Shown one piece after another: positions 8,023 through 15,015 of a stretch of 51,053 nt of DNA. How positions within the stretch are numbered: position 1 is the stretch's first letter; each line of letters starts with the position of its first letter. The position numbers and the translations under genes are program-made. This DNA is from Bacilli bacterium. Lineage in GTDB: Bacteria > Bacillota_I > Bacilli_A > RF39 > UBA660. The stretch is from assembly GCA_900769635.1 (NCBI GenBank), contig CAAGHJ010000026.1, positions 1-51,053 of the forward strand, written 5' to 3'. The notes beneath the pieces are model-generated. The model saw only the letters and a program-made list of their open reading frames with translations. It did no database searches and had not been told where the DNA came from.

Positions 8023-9495
8023 ATGCAATTAAAAAAATTTAAAATAAAAGATTATAGTGGATTAACAGATATTGAAGTTTTCATTCAAAATAGTTTAATG
8101 TATATTGTTTCTGATAATAACGTAGGTAAAACTAGAACATTAAAAGCTATTGATAATTTCTTTAATGGAAAAGACAATGCTAATTTGGAAATTACATATG
8201 AATTTACTCAAGAAGAAATCAAAGAACTTAATTCAAAACATAATTTAGAATTATTAGAAGAATCAACTTTTATTCAAAAAGATAAAAAAATATTATTTAA
8301 TAATAAAGATTATACATCGTTTATAAGAAATAAAAAAATATTGGGACAGTGTTTCTATATTCCTACGATTGTTAATTTTGATGATCAGCAAGATTTGTCA
8401 AAAGCAAAAAATCAACTTTCTAGTGTTATTATTGATTTGATTTCAGATGATGATAAACTAAAAAAATCAATGGTAAAATTAAATAAAGACTATAATAATT
8501 ATGTTAAACAAATAAAAGAAAAATCAAAAAATATGTTTTTAAATATTAATGATTCTATTCTTTTTGATGATTTTAATGTAAGTATAGATGGAACAGATAT
8601 TAATGGTAATCAACTAATAAAAAGCAATTTATACTTAGACTATTCTAATTCATCAGGACCTATAGATTTAAATAAATGTGGAACAGGTGTACAATCTAAC
8701 ATAATTAATTCAATTTTGACAAATTTCCCACGTAAGCAATATACTATTATTTTATATGATGAACCAGAATCTTATCTTAATAGTACGGCACAAAAAAAAC
8801 TCATAAACAAGATTAATAATAACATAAATAATTCTTTGTACATAATAGCAACGCATTCACCTTTTATAATCAAAAGATCAGTAGATACATTTAAATCGAT
8901 TATTAGACTTCAAAAAAAGAATTCAAATGCTATTTTATATCAGTATAATGATATAAAATATAAAAAATATGTTAAAAATGTAAATGAATTTTTACAAAAA
9001 AGTGGACTGACCGAACCAAAATATTTATTAAAAGATGATATATATAAAACAATTTTAACCTGGTGGGAAACAGATAGAGTAAATGCTTTGTTTGAAAATA
9101 AAATAGTTTTAGTTGAAGGCCCAACTGAAAGTATATTTTTTGATATATGTTGTAGTGATAATAATTATTGTGTTGTAAATACAATTGGAAAATGGAAAAT
9201 ACCATATTTTAAAATATTTTTTGAAGATATTTTAGGCATAAAAGTTATGATAATATATGATAAAGATGATGAAAAAAAGCCAGTACATAAGTCATTTAAT
9301 AGTTGGATAATGACAACTAATTATTTTTTAGAGAATGATATAGATTTAGAAAATAAGCTTGGTTATAAATCTCCAAAAAATCAGTATATGAAACCTCAAA
9401 TGCTTATTGAAAATTATTTAAATAATAAAATAGAAATAAATAAAATAAATGCTCTTAAAATAGCAATTGAAAATGAATATAAAAAGATGACCTAA
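8023..9495 (+). CDS. OLD-family ATPase-TOPRIM nuclease
   Basis: 490 residues. An ABC-type ATPase half has Walker A SDNNVGKT (residues 30-37), a GTGVQSN signature region and IILYDEPESYLN plus THSPF (Walker B and H-loop). A TOPRIM half follows: VEGPTES near residue 363 and YDKDD near 409, the metal-binding acidic residues. This layout is that of OLD/GajA-type endonucleases used in phage defence. Length is on the short side, the TOPRIM part being compact. The ATG follows GGGAGGATTAAAGT and is 3 bases from the previous stop, so it forms a unit with the Mrr-nSTAND3 gene. No UvrD-like partner (as in Gabija) is present. Its stop lies inside a bidirectional terminator shared with the integrase remnant. 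Confidence 0.82.
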   Translation: MQLKKFKIKDYSGLTDIEVFIQNSLMYIVSDNNVGKTRTLKAIDNFFNGKDNANLEITYEFTQEEIKELNSKHNLELLEESTFIQKDKKILFNNKDYTSFIRNKKILGQCFYIPTIVNFDDQQDLSKAKNQLSSVIIDLISDDDKLKKSMVKLNKDYNNYVKQIKEKSKNMFLNINDSILFDDFNVSIDGTDINGNQLIKSNLYLDYSNSSGPIDLNKCGTGVQSNIINSILTNFPRKQYTIILYDEPESYLNSTAQKKLINKINNNINNSLYIIATHSPFIIKRSVDTFKSIIRLQKKNSNAILYQYNDIKYKKYVKNVNEFLQKSGLTEPKYLLKDDIYKTILTWWETDRVNALFENKIVLVEGPTESIFFDICCSDNNYCVVNTIGKWKIPYFKIFFEDILGIKVMIIYDKDDEKKPVHKSFNSWIMTTNYFLENDIDLENKLGYKSPKNQYMKPQMLIENYLNNKIEINKINALKIAIENEYKKMT

Positions 9496-9520
9496 CCCAT
9501 TAAAGGACTAGGTCATCTTT
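9483..9520. terminator. bidirectional terminator between the OLD gene and the integrase remnant
   Basis: AAAGATGACCTA (9483-9494) pairs perfectly with TAGGTCATCTTT (9509-9520), a 12-bp stem with a 14-base loop. The stops of both convergent genes lie inside it. T and A flanks suit both directions. Confidence 0.85.
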
Positions 9521-10239
9521 GCCTTTTGCTTTAACTATTTCATATTCTTCATTATTATATGATTCATCTGTTAATTCAGGTGGCATTTCTTTATGTTCTA
9601 ATAAAATAGTTGGATTAGTTTCAATAACATTATTATTTAACTTGCTATTTTGAAGTTCGATAATATTAACAATAGTATTAAGTCTATTTTGATACATATG
9701 AGGATATGTATTTAAAGTTTCATCTATTTTAGAATGCCCTAGATATTTAGCTACTAAAGTTATATTAGCACCACTATCAATTAATAATGATGCACAACTA
9801 TGTCTAAAATCATGAATTCTAATATCTTTAACTCTAGCCATAAAAGCATTTTTTGTTTTTCTATCTAATAGAGTAGTAGCAGCTAATGGATCAATATTAC
9901 CAAACACATACCAAGAATCTCTAAAATCGTAGTAATTAGCATCATCATTATATAAGTCAGATAAATCTTTTAATAAAAAGTTAGGTATAGGTATAATTCT
10001 ATAACTTGAGTTTGTTTTAGGACTAGTAACAGTATATGGTTTACCAGTTTTTGGGTCTGGTACTTTAACAATATTTTTATTAACAGTTAGTGTACTTCTA
10101 TTAAAATTAATATCATTCCAGGTAAGTCCTCTAAGTTCACCATTCCTAAGTCCACAATAAAATAAAGTTTGAAATGCACATCTAAACTTTAAATCAGTTT
10201 CAACAGATAAAAATCTTTTAAATTCTTCTAAAGTATAAA
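9500..10239 (-). pseudogene. tyrosine recombinase (phage-type integrase), N-terminally truncated
   Basis: On the minus strand the frame stays open from about 10239 down to the stop at 9500. It encodes the catalytic domain: FQTLFYCGLRNGELRGLTW (first Arg box), then HDFRHSCASLLI (HxxR), LGHSKIDETLNTY and the nucleophile region TYPHMYQ. The N-terminal arm and core-binding domains are missing, and the frame runs directly into a fic fragment on the opposite strand at about 10240. There is no usable start or ribosome binding site upstream; the first possible start, a GTG at 9907, would give only the last third. The integrase is therefore dead, and this is a remnant of the enzyme that probably brought in the island. 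Confidence 0.85.
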
Positions 10240-10495
10240 ATGAATGTTGTTGATGTAATTAATAATATAACAGATTTTTCTAGTAGGATATAATGGTGAT
10301 AATACTTTATTTAAAGAAAAATCAGTATATTTTAGAAATGCGTTGGTAAGAAGTAATTATTTTAATAATTATTTAAATATAAAGGAAGATAATAGTTTTT
10401 TAATTAGATTTTATGAAAATTTATTATTGGGTAAAAATAATAATTTGCATTCGAAAGATTTAATTGTAAAAGAGTTGTTTAGCGAAAAAGACTAA
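10240..10495 (+). pseudogene. fic remnant lacking the catalytic motif
   Basis: From ATG 10240 the sequence matches the fic gene from its residue 172 (MNIVDVINNIT) to the stop. An internal deletion with a frameshift, right after FSSRI, removes about 34 codons, including the whole HxFREGNTR loop. After the deletion the match resumes at DNTLFK and continues to the end with scattered substitutions. It lies head to tail with the intact gene at 4770 and is joined directly to the truncated integrase. It cannot make a Fic protein. Confidence 0.88.
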
Positions 10496-10700
10496 AAAAA
10501 TGGAATATGGGTTGGTTATGTTAAAAAGATGGTGAAAAATTAACATATTTAATTTTATTAACAAGATAGTTGGTAGAAAAAGTATATATAAGAATACTAG
10601 ATTAATTGATTTATTGAGTAAATTTTGGTATTAGAATTATTGAAGGAGACTACTTCCATAAGATGTGTTTTTCTTTTTTATATTTATTCTTAATTAATGT
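10496..10700. other. intergenic stretch, right edge of the island
   Basis: No gene seen. AT-rich, no clear promoter. GAAGGAGACTACTTCC around 10642 followed by a T-rich tract (TTTTTCTTTTTT) may be a weak terminator. No second copy of the left-border 12-mer was found here, so the right attachment end is not identified. Confidence 0.4.
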
Positions 10701-10713
10701 CCCCGATAGGGCC
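10701..10713 (+). promoter_or_regulatory. CCCC-GATA-GGGCC promoter-upstream element
   Basis: The core CCCCGATAGGGC is shared with 12377 and 24877. GGG ends 43 bases before the -10 box at 10755. Confidence 0.55.
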
Positions 10714-10731
10714 AAAATATACTAAAAAATG

Positions 10732-10760
10732 TTTACAGCTCTATATTTATTTGGTAGAAT
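10732..10760 (+). promoter_or_regulatory. promoter of the duplicated-domain gene
   Basis: TTTACA (10732-10737), 17-base spacer, TAGAAT (10755-10760). Start of transcription is expected near 10767, after the ATG at 10761, so translation must begin further in. Confidence 0.7.
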
Positions 10761-10784
10761 ATGTTTGAAGGAGTTGATGTATTT

Positions 10785-12308
10785 GTGGAAAAAATAAAAA
10801 AGGAGATTGTTATTAGTCCACTTGATGAATGTGTGTCTTTACTTAGTGCGAAGGAAATTGAGGGAATTTATAAGAGTCTTTTGGAAATTGATGATGATCC
10901 TCCGCGGAAGCTTAATAAAAAGGATAAATTGGAGTATGTTTTTTGTGAGTTAATGGCGACTTATAATACGTTTTTGTTTATGGTTGATGCGGATTTTTTG
11001 GATGATATTCGGGATGTTATTGAGAATAATGTTAGTAATGATATGCTTTTGTTGTTAACTAATGAACATATTCTTTTTGAAAAGGGAGATAAATATTATT
11101 TGCCAGCGGAGTTCAAGGAACTTTTTGATATTGCTACGAGTAATGGTTTTGATTCAAATAAGATGGATGTTTTGATTGATTATTATGTAACTATTAATGG
11201 TGCTATTAAGGTTAGCAAGCTTATTGAACTTGTTAAGGAAAGTGGTTTTGCTATTACTAAGAAGGATGCTTTGAAGTTAGCTAAAGAGGGAGAGTTTATT
11301 ATTGATAAGGATATGGTTTATTATAATGAATTTGCTCGTTATATGGTTAAAGAGGGTCTTTTAGTAAATGAAATTGATGATGAGCATAAGATTGTTAATT
11401 TTCCAACAGCTTTGGAAGAGTCTTTATATCTTAGGGATATTTTTGATATTGATGATACTTTAGAAAAGTTGATTGTACTTCCTAATGATGAGGAAAAGAG
11501 AATGGATATAGTAGGTGATATTTGTAGTTTAATTTTATCGGGTTATGATATTGATCAAAGGGGTCTTGATTATATTTTGGATAAGTATGGTATTGATATA
11601 AGTGAAGAAAATAGGGATAATCTTTTTGAATTTTTATGTGAAACTTCTCACCTTACTCCATCTTGGAAATTAAATGGTTATAGTGCTCACGAACTTTTCT
11701 GTGATGAAGAGGATGATAAAGAGGATTTTAATGATGAGATTTTTGATACTTTTTCTGATATGGAAAAGGCTGGTCTTTATATATCGGATTATGTTTTAAT
11801 TAATGGTATTATTAGTGTTAATAAGCTTTTGGAAATTCTTACGAAGGAACATAATCTTAGTATCACGAAAAAGGATGTTATTAATTTGGTAAAGAATAAT
11901 CCGATTGTTGGTAATATGTTTATAATTAAGGATTATGCTTGTTATACGAAATTTAGTAATAAGGAAATTTCTTTAATAATGGCTTTAAAGGAGAGAGATA
12001 GTTATATGATTATTGATAGTTCAACGGAGTTTTCTTTGAGTCAAAATGATAATTTTATGGAATTTGAGACTTTGTGTAATAAGTATGGTCTTAATGATGC
12101 TTGTAAGAGTGATTTATTTTATGCTCTTCGTTTGGGAACTTTAAATAAGGAATTTATCAAACAGATGCTTACGGAAAATTGTAATATTTTACTTCCTGTT
12201 ATGATTGATAATTTGTATAAGGATTTTATGGATTTGATGAATAATACGAGAATGTGGTCTTTAAATGGTTTTACGCCGATAGAACTTGGTAAGGGTGTTA
12301 ATGTATAG
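10785..12308 (+). CDS. conserved-looking protein of two tandem repeats, function unknown
   Basis: 507 residues from GTG 10785; GAAGGAG at 10767-10773 serves it, and the promoter makes the in-frame ATG at 10761 unusable. The protein is acidic and helical with no membrane segment, so cytosolic. It is built from two related halves of about 200 residues. Each holds a segment like Y-x-x-ING-x-I-x-V-x-KL-x-E(I/L), followed by ITKKD and then NP/KEG, and each ends in a W-x-LNG-(F/Y)-(T/S)-x-x-EL motif (WKLNGYSAHEL and WSLNGFTPIEL, about 199 residues apart). That closing motif recalls helical proteins of Firmicutes that carry SEC-C or YecA-type tails, but no metal-binding Cys/His cluster is present here. 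Monocistronic, followed by a terminator. Function not assigned. Confidence 0.7.
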   Translation: MEKIKKEIVISPLDECVSLLSAKEIEGIYKSLLEIDDDPPRKLNKKDKLEYVFCELMATYNTFLFMVDADFLDDIRDVIENNVSNDMLLLLTNEHILFEKGDKYYLPAEFKELFDIATSNGFDSNKMDVLIDYYVTINGAIKVSKLIELVKESGFAITKKDALKLAKEGEFIIDKDMVYYNEFARYMVKEGLLVNEIDDEHKIVNFPTALEESLYLRDIFDIDDTLEKLIVLPNDEEKRMDIVGDICSLILSGYDIDQRGLDYILDKYGIDISEENRDNLFEFLCETSHLTPSWKLNGYSAHELFCDEEDDKEDFNDEIFDTFSDMEKAGLYISDYVLINGIISVNKLLEILTKEHNLSITKKDVINLVKNNPIVGNMFIIKDYACYTKFSNKEISLIMALKERDSYMIIDSSTEFSLSQNDNFMEFETLCNKYGLNDACKSDLFYALRLGTLNKEFIKQMLTENCNILLPVMIDNLYKDFMDLMNNTRMWSLNGFTPIELGKGVNV

Positions 12309-12322
12309 GGGTTATTTATGAT

Positions 12323-12348
12323 AGGGGACTTGGTCCTCTTTTTGTTTT
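12323..12348 (+). terminator. intrinsic terminator
   Basis: AGGGGAC (12323-12329) pairs with GTCCTCT (12333-12339, one G-U), loop TTG, followed by TTTTTGTTTT. Confidence 0.8.
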
Positions 12349-12376
12349 GGCTACATTATGGTAATATGAGTTCTTA

Positions 12377-12389
12377 CCCCCGATAGGGC
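12377..12389 (+). promoter_or_regulatory. CCCCC-GATA-GGGC promoter-upstream element
   Basis: GGG ends 42 bases before the -10 box TATAAT at 12431, and the element lies just ahead of the BceR-type operator. Confidence 0.55.
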
Positions 12390-12393
12390 AATA

Positions 12394-12436
12394 TTACAAA
12401 TTTGTAAGGTAAAATTTTTTGAAGTGATGGTATAAT
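12394..12436 (+). promoter_or_regulatory. BceR-type operator and -10 box of the two-component genes
   Basis: TTACAAATTTGTAA (12394-12407) is a perfect 14-bp palindrome and fits the BceR-family pattern TnACA-N4-TGTAA. TATAAT follows at 12431-12436, but no good -35 box lies 17 bases before it, as expected for a promoter that needs an activator. A matching operator precedes the ABC genes at 14154, suggesting autoregulation of the whole module. Confidence 0.65.
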
Positions 12437-12458
12437 ATAGGTAGAAAGTGGCGATTTT

Positions 12459-13121
12459 ATGAAGAAAATTTTGATTGTGGAGGATGACGTGATGATTGTG
12501 GCGGAGCTTGGTGAGCTTTTGCGAAATGCGGGTTACGAGGCGGTGGTGCTTCGGGATTTTGGTAATGCTTTGGAGGAGATTTTGGCTAGTGGGGCGGACC
12601 TTTTGCTTTTGGACATTAATATTCCTTATCAGAATGGGGAGGTTTTGCTTCGGGAGCTTCGGAGGAAATCGGGTATACCGGTTATTATGGTGACGTCGCG
12701 TACTTCGGAGGTGGATGAGATTTTGTCTATTTCGACGGGGGCGGACGATTATATTATGAAGCCATATAATCCGACAGTTCTTCTTTTGCGTATCCAGAAT
12801 ATTTTTAAGAGGCTTGGTGCAAAGAGGGAAATTACGGAATACAGGGATTTGGTTGTGTCTTATGATAGGGGTATTTTGTTTAGGGATAATATGGAGACCT
12901 CGCTTACGAAAAATGAGATGATTATTTTTAGGTATCTGCTTAATAATCGGGGTAGGATTGTATCGAGGGACGAACTTATGACGGTGCTTTGGAATAATCA
13001 GGAGTATATTAATGATAATGCGTTAACGGTTAATATTAGCAGGTTAAGGGGGAAGCTAGCGGAGTTTGGGTATGTGGATGTTATTTGTACAAGGAAAGGG
13101 CTGGGTTATATTTTGTTATGA
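12459..13121 (+). CDS. BceR-like response regulator (OmpR family)
   Basis: 220 residues. Receiver domain: D9/D10 acidic pair, phosphoacceptor D52 in LLLLDINIP, T79, K101 in MKPYNP. Winged-helix DNA-binding domain after about residue 125, ending RKGLGYILL, typical of the OmpR/PhoB class. It is phosphorylated by the kinase encoded just downstream (4-base ATGA overlap) and should activate the ABC transporter genes at 14242-17059 through the ATTACAA-N2-TTGTAA operator. Bce-type systems sense bacitracin and other lipid II-binding peptide antibiotics (family knowledge). Codons here are notably G-rich. Confidence 0.88.
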   Translation: MKKILIVEDDVMIVAELGELLRNAGYEAVVLRDFGNALEEILASGADLLLLDINIPYQNGEVLLRELRRKSGIPVIMVTSRTSEVDEILSISTGADDYIMKPYNPTVLLLRIQNIFKRLGAKREITEYRDLVVSYDRGILFRDNMETSLTKNEMIIFRYLLNNRGRIVSRDELMTVLWNNQEYINDNALTVNISRLRGKLAEFGYVDVICTRKGLGYILL

Positions 13122-14131
13122 GTTTTTGGAGATTTTTTTGGGATAGGATTGGTATGGTTTTGCTTAATTTGGGGGCTTTATTGTTTATTGTTTTATTGCA
13201 AATGGCTTTTAAGGTGCAAGGCGAGGTTATTTGGGTGGTGTTTTTGGTTTTATTTATTGTTCATGGGATTTCTTTGGTATGGGATTTTCTTCGGAAAAGG
13301 GGTTTTTATAAATCTTTATGGGCTAATGTCGAGGGTCTTGATAAGAAATATTTGGTTATTGAGACGCTTCCGAAGCCTAATTTTTATGAGGAGGAAATTG
13401 TTTATGATATTTTATATGAGATTAATAAGTCGATGATGGATAATGTTAATTGGTATAAGAGTGATATGGATGAGTTTCGGGATTATATTGAAATGTGGAT
13501 ACACGAGGTTAAAATTCCAATATCTAGTTTGGTTTTAATGGTTCACAATCACAGGGATAGGTTTAGTTTACAGTATATTAGGCAGATTAGGAGACTTGAT
13601 AGTTATATTGACCAGATTCTTTATTTTGTTAGGAGTAATTATACGGATGTGGATTTTGTTTTTAAGAGGGTTAGTCTTAATATGGTAGTTAGTGAGGTGG
13701 CTCTTCGTAACAAGGATGATTTGCTTGAAAATGGGATTGAATTTGTAGTGGATGTGAGGGGCGATGTTTATACGGATAGTAAGTGGCTTATTTTTATTTT
13801 AAATCAGATTGTTAATAATTGTATTAAGTATAGGAAAGGGGATGCGAATTCTTATATTAGTATTTTGTCTTTGGAAGAAGAGGGGGATGTTATTCTTTCT
13901 ATTATGGATAATGGGATTGGTATTTCTAAGGGGGATATTGGTAATGTTTTTAAAAAGTCTTTTACGGGGAGTAATGGTAGAGAAATGGTGAAGTCAACGG
14001 GAATGGGTCTTTATATTTGTAAGAAACTTTGTATGAAACTGGGTCATAAAATTGAGATTGAATCGGAAGAGGGGAAGTATACGGTGGTAAGGATTGTATT
14101 TGGTAAAAATGGTTTATATCATCCGGAGTAG
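13118..14131 (+). CDS. BceS-like intramembrane-sensing histidine kinase
   Basis: 337 residues from ATG 13118, which overlaps the regulator stop (ATGA). Two N-terminal membrane helices (about 11-30 and 37-55) are joined by only a few residues (KVQGE), so there is no extracellular sensor domain; kinases of this kind take their signal from the BceAB transporter. Phosphoacceptor H129 is in WIHEVKIPISS, the BceS-type H-box. ATPase part: NQIVNNCIKY (N-box), MDNGIGI (G1) and STGMGLYICKKL (G2). Acts in the cytoplasmic membrane with the regulator upstream and the transporter downstream. Confidence 0.88.
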   Translation: MSFWRFFWDRIGMVLLNLGALLFIVLLQMAFKVQGEVIWVVFLVLFIVHGISLVWDFLRKRGFYKSLWANVEGLDKKYLVIETLPKPNFYEEEIVYDILYEINKSMMDNVNWYKSDMDEFRDYIEMWIHEVKIPISSLVLMVHNHRDRFSLQYIRQIRRLDSYIDQILYFVRSNYTDVDFVFKRVSLNMVVSEVALRNKDDLLENGIEFVVDVRGDVYTDSKWLIFILNQIVNNCIKYRKGDANSYISILSLEEEGDVILSIMDNGIGISKGDIGNVFKKSFTGSNGREMVKSTGMGLYICKKLCMKLGHKIEIESEEGKYTVVRIVFGKNGLYHPE

Positions 14132-14153
14132 GTTATTATGGTACGGAGATATT

Positions 14154-14169
14154 ATTACAAAATTGTAAT
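14154..14169 (+). promoter_or_regulatory. BceR-type operator before the ABC genes
   Basis: ATTACAA-AA-TTGTAAT, a perfect 7-bp inverted repeat, almost the same as the operator at 12393-12407. It lies 73 bases before the ATPase start. A likely -10 is TATATT at 14217-14222; no good -35 is seen, consistent with activation by the response regulator. Confidence 0.7.
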
Positions 14170-14241
14170 GTTTGGTAATGTTTAACGAAGGACACAAGGA
14201 AATTTTTTTGTTATTATATATTGTGAAAGGAATGATGTTAT

Positions 14242-15015
14242 ATGGAAATGGAAAATGTTCTTAGAATGGAAAATGTTTATAAGTACTATGGTAACAAGTC
14301 TAGTCTGACGAAGGCAATTGATAATATTTCTTTGGAGGTCCAAAAGGGCGAATTTGTTGCTATAATGGGGGCGTCTGGGTCGGGAAAGACGACGCTTCTT
14401 AATTGTATTTCAACGATTGACAGGGTTACGGGCGGTCACATTTTTGTGGGCAATGAGGATATTACGAAGCTGAGGGGAAATGGTCTTAATAGGTTTCGGC
14501 GAGAGGAGCTGGGTTTTATTTTTCAGGATTTTAATTTGCTTGATACTTTGACGGCGGAGGAGAATATTGCTTTGGCGTTATCTATTCAGAATGTGAAGGT
14601 GGTTAGTATTTTGGAAAGGGTTAAGGCGGTGACCAAAGAACTTGATATTACGTCAGTTTTGAATAAGTATCCGTATCAGATGAGTGGCGGACAGAAACAG
14701 AGAGTGGCAGCAGCGAGGGCGATTATTACTAATCCGAAGCTTGTTTTGGCGGATGAACCAACGGGGGCTTTGGATTCTAAGAGTGCAAAGATGCTTCTTG
14801 AAAAGTTTAATTATCTTAATGATAGTCTTAAAACGACTATTTTAATGGTTACGCACGATGCTTTTACGGCGAGTTATGCAACAAGGGTTATTTTTATTAA
14901 AGATGGTAAAATTTATAGTGAAATTCGTCGAGGTGAAGGGACACGAAAGGAATTTTTTGATTCTATTATTGATGTTGTTACGCTTCTTGGTGGTGATTTG
15001 AATGATGCTCTTTAA
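14242..15015 (+). CDS. BceA-like ABC transporter ATPase
   Basis: 257 residues. Walker A GASGSGKT (43-50), Q-loop FQDFNLL (about 95-101), signature MSGGQ (147-151), Walker B LVLADEP with E172, then D-loop GALDSK and MVTHD (H-loop). This is the MacB/Bce-type ATPase that powers peptide-antibiotic resistance with the permease that follows. The start follows GAAAGGA at 14224-14230. The 3' end overlaps the permease by 14 bases, so the two are translationally coupled. Confidence 0.9.
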   Translation: MEMENVLRMENVYKYYGNKSSLTKAIDNISLEVQKGEFVAIMGASGSGKTTLLNCISTIDRVTGGHIFVGNEDITKLRGNGLNRFRREELGFIFQDFNLLDTLTAEENIALALSIQNVKVVSILERVKAVTKELDITSVLNKYPYQMSGGQKQRVAAARAIITNPKLVLADEPTGALDSKSAKMLLEKFNYLNDSLKTTILMVTHDAFTASYATRVIFIKDGKIYSEIRRGEGTRKEFFDSIIDVVTLLGGDLNDAL

